From JAEUIZ01 sp046155605 (lineage in GTDB: Bacteria > Planctomycetota > Phycisphaerae > Phycisphaerales > UBA1924), in assembly GCA_046155605.1 (NCBI GenBank), contig JBJXFQ010000133.1, forward strand, positions 6,118 to 70,117: a stretch of DNA of 64,000 nt. Direction: 5' to 3'. A model generated the notes under the pieces. That model was not told where the DNA came from. It made no database searches and was given only the letters and a program-made list of their open reading frames with translations. Shown here in pieces: positions 1 through 10,194 of the stretch. A program made the translations under genes and the position numbers. Numbering within the stretch: the stretch's first letter is position 1; each line of letters begins with the position of its first letter.

Positions 1-235
1 GAAGGGCGTGGCAGAGATCGCAGGTGTCGTTGTGGCGAGGCGCGGCGGGCTTTGGTGAATCGGAAAGCGGGCAGTCGTGTGAGTGGGAAGCGGTGGCCGC
101 GGGGTGATGGTGCGCCGAGCAAACGTGAGCGACGCGGTAGACGGGGAGCCAAGCGAGGACCGCGGCGACGATGGCCACGCAAGCGAGGTTGGATCGCAGG
201 GCGCGAGAGAACAGTGTTGACAGGGAGGCGGACAT
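1..235 (-). CDS. Cys/His-rich single-span membrane protein, 3' end cut by window edge
   Basis: Reading leftward from an ATG at 235, a frame stays open for 78 codons to the window edge, so the C-terminus is missing. Residues 16-33 are hydrophobic (a membrane anchor or signal segment). The rest is rich in metal-ligand residues: H37, C39, H42-H44, H51, H53, C55, H68 and a C72-D-L-C75-H76 motif. This layout resembles short DUF2946-like proteins linked to metal handling, but that is a resemblance only. It is divergent from the pseudopilin at 318; a TATACT-like hexamer lies 12 nt before the ATG on its strand. Confidence 0.55.
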   Translation of the reverse strand, partial: MSASLSTLFSRALRSNLACVAIVAAVLAWLPVYRVAHVCSAHHHPAATASHSHDCPLSDSPKPAAPRHNDTCDLCHAL

Positions 236-317
236 GGAGGATACTGAAGTATACCACGAATCGTGAATCACGCAACCCATGACTCGGGCACGGGGCGCAG
301 CACGGGAAGGACCGTCG

Positions 318-1181
318 ATGAAGCGCGCGTTTACGTTGATCGAGTTGCTGGTGGTCATCGCGGTGATCGCGCTGCTGATCGGCATCCTGCTTCCCGCGTT
401 GAGTCGAGCACGAGCATCGAGCCGCGTGATGAAGTGTGCGGCGAACGCTCGATCGCAGGGGGTGCTCGTGTCGCAGTACGCGAACGACTTCAAGGATGTG
501 CTGCCGCCGCGATCGGTCTACTGGACGGAATCGGATGGGCAGGGGGGGTATACGGCGGCGAGTTGGCCGATCACCGACTTTCTGGCGAGGTACTCGGGCG
601 ACACGATCGAGTATCCCGCGGTGGGGTGGTACGAGCCCAAGGGCGTCTGGCATTGCCCGGACGTGCGGGACCCGGTGACGCAACTGACGCACTCTGGGAT
701 CATGGAGTATGTGCCGAACCAGTGGCTGTTCAGTTACGCGGTGTGGAACGAGCAACAGGGGGTGGCACCGTTCTGGTCGGACCTGTATCCCGGCTGGGAG
801 GTGAAGTATCAGAAACGCTGGCGGCGAACGTCGGACATCTGGCAGCCGCACGAGACGGTGTCACTGATGTGCAACGTGAGTTACTTTGAGACGGGGCATG
901 GGCATCGGGACGCGCGGGAGTGGGTGGGCTTTAGCCATGAGTTGGTGGCTGGACAGCCGTTCGTGTACACGGCCATTCTGGGGAATCACGAGGGCCTCAA
1001 GCGGATTCCCACGGTTTTCGTGGATGGGCATGCGAGCGCCCTGCCGCGCACCACGGACTATTGGATGAACGGACAGAGTTGGTATACTGCTCCCTCCGGC
1101 GCGTCGGCGGTTCTCTATGACCGCGAGGTGCAGCGGTTCATGTGGTTTATCGGGCCGGGCGAGCGGCAGACCGGGAACTGA
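318..1181 (+). CDS. prepilin-type N-terminal cleavage/methylation domain protein
   Basis: A 287-residue type II pseudopilin-like protein. The start at 318 is chosen over an upstream in-frame ATG (279) because it gives the canonical head MKRAFTLIELLVVIA, preceded by GGGAAGG about 7 nt upstream. The head is a short basic leader, a prepilin peptidase site before F5, the conserved Glu, and a hydrophobic helix to about residue 30. The body has TVFVDGHASAL near the C-terminus, like the H-x9-DG ends common in planctomycete pseudopilins. It would be inserted in the inner membrane and processed by a PilD-type peptidase. No pilus operon surrounds it, so its partners are unknown; the PilB/GspE ATPase at 39042 is a candidate. 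Confidence 0.85.
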   Translation: MKRAFTLIELLVVIAVIALLIGILLPALSRARASSRVMKCAANARSQGVLVSQYANDFKDVLPPRSVYWTESDGQGGYTAASWPITDFLARYSGDTIEYPAVGWYEPKGVWHCPDVRDPVTQLTHSGIMEYVPNQWLFSYAVWNEQQGVAPFWSDLYPGWEVKYQKRWRRTSDIWQPHETVSLMCNVSYFETGHGHRDAREWVGFSHELVAGQPFVYTAILGNHEGLKRIPTVFVDGHASALPRTTDYWMNGQSWYTAPSGASAVLYDREVQRFMWFIGPGERQTGN

Positions 1182-1197
1182 GCGATCGGGTCGGGTC

Positions 1198-2475
1198 TCA
1201 GGGCTCGCGTCGCGGCGGCTGATGCACGCCAAGTTGGACGTAGTCGCGGCGGAAGAGGAGTTCGAGGGTCCAGTCGATGGCGACGCGGAGTTTGCGGCCC
1301 AGGCCAGGCATCTTCATGAGGTAGACGGTGCGCCAGAGCCACCAGGCGGCGAAACCGGAGAGTGTGAAGCCGAAGACGGTGGCGACGCCGGTGCGGCACC
1401 CGAGGGCGGCGAGGGAGCCTTGCGAGACGATGTCGCAAGGAGTAGTCGGCTTGCCGGCGATGGCGGCGGCGATGTTGCGGGCGGCGTGGACGCCCTCTTT
1501 GATGGCGTGCTGGGCGGTGGCGGGATAGGCCGCGCCCGAGGCGTCCGCGTTGACCGCGGCGTCTCCGATACCCCATACATTGGCGCGTTCCTGAACGCGG
1601 AGGTCGCGGTCGCAGAGCAGGTACCCGCGCTCGTCGGTGGGCAGGCCCAGATGCGTGAGCATGGGCGGCGGTGCGATGCCGGCGGTCCAGACAACGGTCT
1701 CGGAGTGGAGGACGTGGCCCGAGGCGAGCGTGACGCGAGCGGGCTCGATGCGGGAGACGGAATCGTCAAGGCGGATGTCGATGCCGCGGTCGCGCATCTT
1801 GCGTTCGGCATAGCGGCTGAGGCGCACATCGAGCGCGGCGAGGATGCGGTCGGAGCGTTCGACGAGGGTGACGCGGAGGTCATGGGGCCGGATGGTGCGG
1901 TATCCGCGGATGGCGGCACGAAGGAGCGCCTCGAGTTCGCCGGCGACCTCGGCCCCCGTGAAGTTGGCACCGACAACGACGAAATGCAAGAGCGAGCATT
2001 TGCGGGCGGGGTCTTCCGCGGATTCGGCGGCCTCGAGCATTCGGATGGCGCGGTCACGCAGCCCGACTGCATCGGCGAGGCTCTTGAGTTCGAGCGCGTG
2101 CTCGCGGAGGCCGGGGATCTGGGGCAAGCGAGTGACGCTGCCGAGGGCGATGACGAGGTGATCGAACTTCGCGCGGCGTGGCTCGGTGGCCTCGGCGGGT
2201 GTGACGATCACTTCGCCCGCGGCCCAATCGATGGCGGTTGCTTCGCCCATGATGAAACGGCCGCGGCGGATGAAGGCACGGATGGGGACGACGGCGTGGC
2301 GCGGTTCGAGGCTACCGGTGCCCGCTTCGATCAAGAGCGGATGGAAGATGAAGTAGTTCTGGCGATCGATGAGCAGGACGGAGGCCGCTTCAGGCCCGAG
2401 ACGGCGTTCGAGTTCCTGGGCGCAATAGGCACCCGCGAACCCTCCGCCGAGGATGACGATGACCGGGCCAGGCAT
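1198..2475 (-). CDS. ndh: type II NADH dehydrogenase (NAD(P)/FAD-dependent oxidoreductase)
   Basis: A 425-residue flavoprotein that would pass electrons from NADH to quinone at the inner face of the membrane without pumping protons. Residues 5-17 form the FAD-binding Rossmann motif (VIVILGGGFAGAY). Residues 166-180 (VVVGANFTGAEVAGE) form the second, NADH-binding, dinucleotide fold. A typical WTAGIAPPP segment and a GIGDAAV flavin motif follow. The C-terminal 60 residues are hydrophobic/amphipathic (FGFTLSGFAAWWLW then LFRRDYVQLG), as in membrane-associated NDH-2. It is convergent with the pseudopilin, with a 16-nt gap. A related sulfide:quinone reductase is less likely because the SQR redox cysteines are not seen. 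Confidence 0.88.
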   Translation of the reverse strand: MPGPVIVILGGGFAGAYCAQELERRLGPEAASVLLIDRQNYFIFHPLLIEAGTGSLEPRHAVVPIRAFIRRGRFIMGEATAIDWAAGEVIVTPAEATEPRRAKFDHLVIALGSVTRLPQIPGLREHALELKSLADAVGLRDRAIRMLEAAESAEDPARKCSLLHFVVVGANFTGAEVAGELEALLRAAIRGYRTIRPHDLRVTLVERSDRILAALDVRLSRYAERKMRDRGIDIRLDDSVSRIEPARVTLASGHVLHSETVVWTAGIAPPPMLTHLGLPTDERGYLLCDRDLRVQERANVWGIGDAAVNADASGAAYPATAQHAIKEGVHAARNIAAAIAGKPTTPCDIVSQGSLAALGCRTGVATVFGFTLSGFAAWWLWRTVYLMKMPGLGRKLRVAIDWTLELLFRRDYVQLGVHQPPRREP

Positions 2476-2721
2476 GGCGCGGCAAGGCTAGGAGGGGATG
2501 GAGGCGAAAGGCGGGTTGTGGCCGGAGCGGGTTGGCCTCGCGCACATCTGGCCGCGCGGTGGAGGCTGTTTGGGTCTTGGCGTCCGATCCAGACGGAATT
2601 GCTCGGTGGCACGGGAGTTGCATTGCGGCGGCTATCCCGACTCTCGCGCGATGCGCGTCGGGCGGGACAAGACCGGCGCGTGCGTGCCGGCGTTCAGAAC
2701 TGCGTTGCAGGAGAGTAGATC

Positions 2722-3123
2722 ATGTTGAAGAGTCTTGTGGTTGCGATCGTCGGGCTCGCGTTCATGTTTCTGACGACCGGTCAGGCGCAGGCCGCGTCGA
2801 CCCTGAAACTTCAGGCGGTACTTCGCGGATCGGCGACGGCGACGAAGGCGGTGGCGAAGTACGAGGAGAAGCCGCGGGGCAACCTGACCGAACAGCGGTT
2901 CAAGGTGCAGGTCGAGCGTGCGACGCCCGGCGCGCAGTTGCCGGTGTTCGTCAACACCACGCAACTGGGGATGATCACGATCAACCAGTTTGGCCGCGGC
3001 CAGATCGATTTGCGTGTCAACAGCGACAACCCCGGCACGAGTGTTCCGTCGCTGCCGTTCATGAAGGCGGGCGACCAGGTGCGTGTGGGCGCGATGACGG
3101 GCGCGTTCGTCCGGATCAACTGA
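2722..3123 (+). CDS. small exported protein of unknown function
   Basis: 133 residues with a clear Sec signal peptide (hydrophobic core LVVAIVGLAFMFLTTG, cleavage near AQA-AS at about residue 24). The mature part (about 110 residues) alternates charged and hydrophobic residues in the manner of a beta-sandwich, with segments ATATKAVAKYEEKPRGNLTEQRFKV and LPVFVNTTQLG. I do not recognise a family. The start is supported by AGGAG about 9 nt upstream. It is probably monocistronic: the neighbour on the left is divergent, and a strong hairpin follows the stop. Confidence 0.7.
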   Translation: MLKSLVVAIVGLAFMFLTTGQAQAASTLKLQAVLRGSATATKAVAKYEEKPRGNLTEQRFKVQVERATPGAQLPVFVNTTQLGMITINQFGRGQIDLRVNSDNPGTSVPSLPFMKAGDQVRVGAMTGAFVRIN

Positions 3124-3147
3124 TGGGCGAGGTGAGTGTTCGTTCGT

Positions 3148-3173
3148 CCCGCCCGGGGTTCGCCTCGGGCGGG
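3148..3173. terminator. bidirectional hairpin terminator with UUCG loop
   Basis: An 11-bp stem (CCCGCCCGGGG paired with CCTCGGGCGGG, one G-U pair) closes a TTCG tetraloop. It lies between the convergent genes ending at 3123 (+) and 3187 (-). There is no long T-run on the plus side, only CTTTGG, so termination strength is inferred from stem stability. Confidence 0.6.
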
Positions 3174-3186
3174 GCTTTGGCGCGAG

Positions 3187-5747
<2,561 letters not shown>

Positions 5748-5748
<1 letters not shown>

Positions 5749-6353
5749 CAATCGTCCTCTGTGTACGCGCGGCTCATCTCCTCGACGATGGCTCGGAGGC
5801 GCTTGGTGATGCGAGCCTTGGCGCTGTACACGTCATCGATGGTCATGCCGAGTTCTTGCGCGACGGTTTCGGCTGGCACTTGCCGGAGCGCGACGAGTTC
5901 AAAGGCTTTGAGGGCCTTCTCGCCGAGTTTGCTCGTCTCGCGGAGCGTGGCCATCGCCTGGTCGAGGATGGCGCGCTGTTGGGCGGCGTCCCAGGTCTGC
6001 GCGAGACGTGCGGGATCGGAGACATCGACCATCGCGGACTCGCCGCGCCAATCGCGCTTGCGCCCGGCGGAGCGCATGAGGTCGATGGCGCGGTGGTGGG
6101 CGATGCCGACGAGCCAGGAGCGGAGACGACCCTTGCCGCGGACGTACTTGCCCGCACGGAAGTCGCGGAGGAACTCGACCATGGTCTGCTGGGCGACCTC
6201 CTGGGCGTCCTGCTCGCGGAGGCCGATGGAGACGCAAAACACCTCGATCACGCGGCGGTATCGGGCGTCGAACTCGATCCAGACGGCGTCGCGCTTCTCG
6301 TCCTTCAATGAGTCGAGCAGGAGCGTTGTGGTATGCGTCATCGGGCCGGTCAC
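5748..6353 (-). CDS. ECF-type RNA polymerase sigma factor
   Basis: 201 residues with the two domains of extracytoplasmic-function sigma factors. Region 2 (about residues 25-95) includes DAQEVAQQTMVEFL and RLRSWLVGIAHHRAIDLMRS. Region 4 (about 125-190) is a helix-turn-helix: LVALRQVPAETVAQELGMTIDDVYSAKARITKRLR. The GTG at 6353 is supported by AGGAGG 7 nt upstream; an ATG four codons later is the alternative. It is the first gene of a two-gene unit with the kinase. Target promoters are unknown. Confidence 0.9.
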
Positions 6354-6361
6354 GAGAGACC

Positions 6362-6381
6362 TCCTCGTGAGGAGATTGTAC
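6362..6381 (-). promoter_or_regulatory. sigma gene leader: SD-masking hairpin next to a TACAAT -10
   Basis: On the minus strand a TACAAT hexamer (6376-6381) is followed at once by CTCCT-CACG-AGGAG (6375 to 6362). The 3' arm of this short hairpin is the Shine-Dalgarno of the ECF sigma gene. Pairing would hide the ribosome site. No convincing -35 is seen. If TACAAT is a true -10, the 5' arm would lie at or just upstream of the transcript start, so the hairpin may not form in vivo. Confidence 0.3.
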
Positions 6382-6446
6382 AGACTCGCGAGAGCCCGGT
6401 TCGGGGCACCGACTCCGAACGGGAAGGGGGGGCTTGGCGCGTGCTG

Positions 6447-6452
6447 TACGAT
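6447..6452 (+). promoter_or_regulatory. -10 hexamer TACGAT, leaderless arrangement
   Basis: TACGAT ends exactly 6 nt before the ATG at 6459. The GGAGGG in between abuts the ATG and is too close to act as a Shine-Dalgarno. No clear -35 is seen. Confidence 0.4.
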
Positions 6453-6458
6453 GGAGGG

Positions 6459-7217
6459 ATGAACAGCGTCCTAAAGGCGGTGGCGATGGCGTGTCTGGCG
6501 GCGTGCGTGTCTGCGCGCGGCCAGGCCATTCCGTGGTTGGAACCCTTCGGGGGCGACGGCCCGGTGCGGTTCCGGGTCGTCGTGGACGGACCGCGGGGCG
6601 TGGAAGCGGTGCCGGCGCGAGCGGCATCGTGGTACTTCGAGCGGACCGAAGAGGCCCAGATCAACGCTCCCGAAGTGCCTTCCGAGGTGCCGGGCGCGGA
6701 CGGCCAGACGGGTGTGCGGACCTCGTCGCTGCGGGGGCCGGGGATCATCGGCGTGGACTTCAAGCCCGAAGAGACGGAGGAGCCGGCGGCGCGGGCACGC
6801 GAACTCGCGGGCGCGGCGATTCGGGATCGGATTCCCGAGCAGGGAACGGTGCGGGTTCGACGGGTCCACTCGATGAAACTCGTGATCGGCGGGGGCGCGG
6901 CGGCGACGAGCAAGGCCGCGCAGGCCGTGGAACTCCAGCCGATGGCCGACCCGGCGGGGGCGAGCGTGGGCTCTGATCTGCCGCTGCGGACGCTCGTGGA
7001 CGGCGCGAAGGCGGGCGGGGTCGAGGTGGAGGCTCGCCGGGTGGCAGACGAGGCCAAGCCGAGAGGGCTGACCAGCAGTGCCGATGGCATCGTGAACCTT
7101 CGGATCGATGCCGAGGGGCTGTGGCTCATCACGATGCGGCGGGCGTCGCTCGAGGCCGACGGCACACTCGTGGTTCGAACGGCGTCGCTGGTCGTTCATC
7201 TGGGAGGTGGGCGATGA
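6459..7217 (+). CDS. exported protein of unknown function, first gene of a two-gene unit
   Basis: 252 residues with a signal peptide (LKAVAMACLAACVSARGQA). The mature part is acidic and Arg/Pro-rich, with no motif I recognise; IIGVDFKPEETEEPAA and VRRVHSMKLVIGGGAAA are its most distinctive stretches. The start at 6459 is chosen over an upstream frame opening at 6333 because it begins the signal peptide and lies 6 nt after a -10-like hexamer. Its stop overlaps the start of the BNR/dockerin gene (ATGA), so the two are translationally coupled and may act together at the cell surface. Confidence 0.65.
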   Translation: MNSVLKAVAMACLAACVSARGQAIPWLEPFGGDGPVRFRVVVDGPRGVEAVPARAASWYFERTEEAQINAPEVPSEVPGADGQTGVRTSSLRGPGIIGVDFKPEETEEPAARARELAGAAIRDRIPEQGTVRVRRVHSMKLVIGGGAAATSKAAQAVELQPMADPAGASVGSDLPLRTLVDGAKAGGVEVEARRVADEAKPRGLTSSADGIVNLRIDAEGLWLITMRRASLEADGTLVVRTASLVVHLGGGR

Positions 7218-9466
7218 GCACATTCGCGCGCGGCATCATTGTGCTGGCGCTCACGGGCGCGGCGCACGGGCAGGCATGGACGGCGCTCGGCCCCGCGCCG
7301 CTCTCGGGCTTCGGAGGCGCGACGGGCCGGGTCTCGGCGCTCGCCACCAGCCTGACGGACGCCTCGACGGTGTATGTCGGGGGCGCGGACGGCGGGGTCT
7401 GGCGGACGTCGGACGCGGGCGCGACGTGGACGCCGCTGACCGACCAGGCGGCAACGACGGCGATCGGCGCGCTCGCGCTGGAGCCCGGGAACGAGCAGAT
7501 CATCTACGCGGGCACGGGTGAGGCCAACTTCGCCAACCACAGCCGGTACGGGCTGGGGTTGCTTAAGTCGATCGACGGCGGGGCGACGTGGGCGCTGCTC
7601 GCGAGGGAGACTTTCGGCGGGCGGTGCTTCTCGCGCATCGTCATCGATCCCGTGTCGCCCAATCGCCTCTACGCGTCGGTGACGAGGGCCGGGGGCTTCC
7701 CGGAGTTGGCGGCGGCGAAGGGGCACCCCGGCGCGCTGGGGCCGCGGGGCGTGTTCGCGTCGTCAGACGGGGGCGCGACGTGGTCTTTGCTGGGGGGCGG
7801 GCTGCCCTCGCTTGACGCGACGGACCTGGTGATGGACCCGATCGATCCGGCCACGATGTACGCCGCGATCGGCCGCATCTTCGGCAACGCCGCGAACGGG
7901 ATCTACAAGACGACCGACCGCGGCGCGTCGTGGGTCAGGCTCGGCGACGGGCTGCCGACGGCCGGCGTCGGACGTATCAGCCTCGCGGTGGCACCGAGCA
8001 ACCGGAACCGGCTGTACGCGCTCGTGACCGCCGCGAGCGACGCGACCGGCGGGGGCGCGACGGTACTCGGCGGCTTCCGATCGGACAACGCGGGCGCGAC
8101 GTGGTTCGCCGTCCCCGTGCCGTCGATCCAGAGCACCTACGGCTGGTATCTCTCGGTCGTCGCGGTGTCGCCAACAAACGCGGACGTGGTCTGGATGGGC
8201 GGGCTCTCGATGGTGCGGAGCGACAACACCGGCGCGACCTGGCTGACCGTCACGCCCCCGCACGTCGATGTCCATGCGCTGGCCTTTGACGCAGCGGGCC
8301 GCCTCTGGTGCGGGAACGACGGGGGCGTGCATCGCACGTCCAACGGCGGCGGCGCGTGGCAGGGGTTCAACGCCGGGCTCGGCACCGCGCAGTTCTACGC
8401 CGGCATTTCCATCCACCCCACCGATGCGAACTATGTTATCGGGGGGTTGCAGGACAACGGGTCGGTGCGTCGGACTACGGCCTCGCTTACATGGGGTTCG
8501 TTCTTGGGCGGTGACGGCGGGTGGACGCAACTCGACCCGCGCGCGCCGAGCACCGTCTGGGCCGAGTTCCAGGGCACGGGCAACCTGTATCGATCGACGA
8601 ACGGCGGCGTCTCGACATCGGCGATGGGCATCGGCCTGGCCGGTCGCAACTGCTTCCTCCCGCCCTACCTCATCCATCCCACCGACTCGTCGATCATGTA
8701 CTACGCGACGGAGCGGGTGTATCGGTCAACGGACGGAGGGGCCGCGTGGCTCCCTTTGAGCCCGGACCTTACTGGCGGAGGCAGCGCGGCGATTCGCGCG
8801 CTGGCGATCTCTCCCTCCGAGCCGAGCCGGCTGTACGCGGCGACCAACGACGGGCGATTCCTCGCGTCGTCCGACGGCGGGGCGACGTTTGCGCTGCGGC
8901 TTAGCGGGCTGCCTGGCTGGCCGCGAGTAACGCGGGAGATCGAGGTCGATCCGCGCGACGGGCGCACGGTGTACCTCGCGGGGGCTGGCTTCGGGGTGTC
9001 GCAGGTGCGCCGATCCACCGACGCGGGGCAGACGTGGGACGTGCTCGACGGCGATTTGCCGGACCTGCCGGTGAACGTGGTGGCGGTGGATTCGCTCGGG
9101 CCGGCACCGATCCTCTACGCGGGGACGGACGCGGGGCTGTATCGCAGCGTGGACGAGGGGCTGCGCTGGCGGCGCTATGGCTCGGGCTTGCCGCGGGCGG
9201 CAGTGATCGACGTGCGAATTGACGTGGCTCGCTCGCGCGTGGTGCTGGCGACGCAGGGCCGGGGCGCGTGGGCGGCGGCGCACCGCGCGTGCTACGCGGA
9301 CATGGACGACGACGGGTCGCTGACGGTCAATGACTTCGTGGAGTTTGTGAACGCCGTGGCCGCCGGGCAGGCGCGGGCGAACTGCGACCAGAGCACGACC
9401 CCGCCGACGCTGAACGTCGTGGACTTCGTGTGCTTCCTGAACGCCTTTGCGGCGGGGTGCGGGTAG
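7214..9466 (+). CDS. secreted BNR/sialidase-type beta-propeller protein with dockerin-like tail
   Basis: 750 residues. After a signal peptide (GIIVLALTGAAHGQA), about 650 residues carry many Asp-box motifs of the S-x-D-x-G-x-T-W type (TSDAGATW, SIDGGATW, SSDGGATW, TTDRGASW, SDNAGATW, STDAGQTW), the hallmark of BNR/VPS10-like seven-blade propellers. The last about 57 residues hold two dockerin-like half repeats: CYADMDDDGSLTVNDFVEFVN and NCDQSTTPPTLNVVDFVCFLNAFAAGC. Sialidase catalytic residues were not traced, so a binding or structural role is as likely as hydrolysis. The start at 7214 (ATGA overlap) replaces a longer opening at 7121. Confidence 0.85.
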   Translation: MSTFARGIIVLALTGAAHGQAWTALGPAPLSGFGGATGRVSALATSLTDASTVYVGGADGGVWRTSDAGATWTPLTDQAATTAIGALALEPGNEQIIYAGTGEANFANHSRYGLGLLKSIDGGATWALLARETFGGRCFSRIVIDPVSPNRLYASVTRAGGFPELAAAKGHPGALGPRGVFASSDGGATWSLLGGGLPSLDATDLVMDPIDPATMYAAIGRIFGNAANGIYKTTDRGASWVRLGDGLPTAGVGRISLAVAPSNRNRLYALVTAASDATGGGATVLGGFRSDNAGATWFAVPVPSIQSTYGWYLSVVAVSPTNADVVWMGGLSMVRSDNTGATWLTVTPPHVDVHALAFDAAGRLWCGNDGGVHRTSNGGGAWQGFNAGLGTAQFYAGISIHPTDANYVIGGLQDNGSVRRTTASLTWGSFLGGDGGWTQLDPRAPSTVWAEFQGTGNLYRSTNGGVSTSAMGIGLAGRNCFLPPYLIHPTDSSIMYYATERVYRSTDGGAAWLPLSPDLTGGGSAAIRALAISPSEPSRLYAATNDGRFLASSDGGATFALRLSGLPGWPRVTREIEVDPRDGRTVYLAGAGFGVSQVRRSTDAGQTWDVLDGDLPDLPVNVVAVDSLGPAPILYAGTDAGLYRSVDEGLRWRRYGSGLPRAAVIDVRIDVARSRVVLATQGRGAWAAAHRACYADMDDDGSLTVNDFVEFVNAVAAGQARANCDQSTTPPTLNVVDFVCFLNAFAAGCG

Positions 9467-9496
9467 GGGCGGCGGTTGTGTACTTGGCCTCTGGAC

Positions 9497-9516
9497 CCGA
9501 TCGCGCGAACGATCGG
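9497..9516. repeat. REP-like palindrome CCGATCG-N6-CGATCGG
   Basis: A 7-bp perfect stem with a 6-nt loop. It differs by one base from the palindrome inside the E2 gene at 54805-54824 and shares the CCGATC...GATCGG arms with the element at 10167. It lies downstream of the transposase gene. Confidence 0.6.
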
Positions 9517-9567
9517 ACATAACTTCCATTCGCGCTCCTCTTGAGCCTATCACGATTATTGGGCCTG

Positions 9568-9583
9568 TCACGCAAGCGATCGG
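9568..9583 (-). repeat. inverted copy of the 16-bp repeat at 10167
   Basis: The 16 bases here are the exact reverse complement of 10167-10182, so the pair brackets the RAYT gene in inverted orientation, as REP elements often do. Confidence 0.6.
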
Positions 9584-9592
9584 AGGTGCCTG

Positions 9593-9614
9593 TCCGGCCG
9601 CAGGCTCGGCCGGA
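9593..9614. repeat. perfect 8-bp hairpin downstream of the transposase
   Basis: TCCGGCCG and CGGCCGGA enclose a 6-nt loop (CAGGCT). With 9497-9516 and 9619-9635 it forms a cluster of palindromes; it could also terminate one or both flanking convergent genes. Confidence 0.5.
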
Positions 9615-9618
9615 TCAA

Positions 9619-9635
9619 GCACGCACCACGCGTGC
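9619..9635. repeat. 6-bp hairpin GCACGC-ACCAC-GCGTGC
   Basis: A perfect 6-bp inverted repeat with a 5-nt loop, 4 nt after the previous hairpin, just past the stop of the transposase gene. Confidence 0.4.
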
Positions 9636-9656
9636 GTCGTCCGTCCGAGGCGTTGC

Positions 9657-10124
9657 CTATTGCCGGTCATTCACATAATCAACCGCCAATGCCAGCGATC
9701 GTTGATCGAACAGGTGTCTGGTGCTTCCCTCGCGCGTCCAGACCCGCTCCCTTCCGCGCAGGCCCGCCTCGCGCAGGCGTCGTGTCGCCCACGATTTCAA
9801 CTGCGCCATGACGATCTCGGGTCGCGAGCCCTCGTTTGAGACAACGCAGTGTACGTGGTTCGTGCGGACGTTGAGCGCGAGGAGTTTCCAGCGCGCGTGC
9901 TCACAATGGTCGCGAACCGCGTGCGCGACGACGCGGCGCGCGTCATCGTCTAGGACTCGCGCGTCGCTCTCCGATCGGTCGCGGCTCGCCCGCTCCACCT
10001 TGGCGTCCGGCGCGTTGATCGGTGTTCCGAACTCGTTGTGCTCGTGGTCGACCCAGCCCCGTTCGTCGCCCGGAAGCCAAGTCCCGTGGCAGGTCCATGT
10101 GAGCAGGTAGGCGAGGGCGGCCAT
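9657..10124 (-). CDS. REP-associated tyrosine transposase (RAYT), Y1/HUH family
   Basis: 155 residues. The head AYLLTWTCHGTWLPGDERGWV is the typical start of this IS200/IS605-like family. His90-Val-His92 (NHVHCVV) is the HUH metal site, and Tyr150 in LAVDYVNDRQ is the candidate nucleophile. The ATG at 10124 is preferred over a TTG at 10160: the family starts here, and AACGAT lies 6 nt upstream. RAYTs are single-copy domesticated transposases that cut and spread REP palindromes; palindromes of one family flank this gene on both sides. It is convergent with the dockerin gene on its left; nuoF lies upstream of it on the same strand. Confidence 0.85.
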   Translation of the reverse strand: MAALAYLLTWTCHGTWLPGDERGWVDHEHNEFGTPINAPDAKVERASRDRSESDARVLDDDARRVVAHAVRDHCEHARWKLLALNVRTNHVHCVVSNEGSRPEIVMAQLKSWATRRLREAGLRGRERVWTREGSTRHLFDQRSLALAVDYVNDRQ

Positions 10125-10166
10125 GCGAAGATCGTTCCGAATCGCGGGTGAGTATGTCAAGGCGGA

Positions 10167-10186
10167 CCGATCGCTTGCGTGATCGG
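10167..10186. repeat. REP-like palindrome CCGATC-N8-GATCGG upstream of RAYT
   Basis: A 6-bp perfect stem with an 8-nt loop (GCTTGCGT). Its first 16 bases recur inverted at 9568-9583 on the other side of the transposase gene. Confidence 0.6.
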
Positions 10187-10194
10187 CTCTATCG

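Noticed and set aside
263..889. A 208-codon frame overlapping the first pseudopilin
   Set aside because: Out-of-frame shadow; the pilin frame has the FTLIEL head and a ribosome site.
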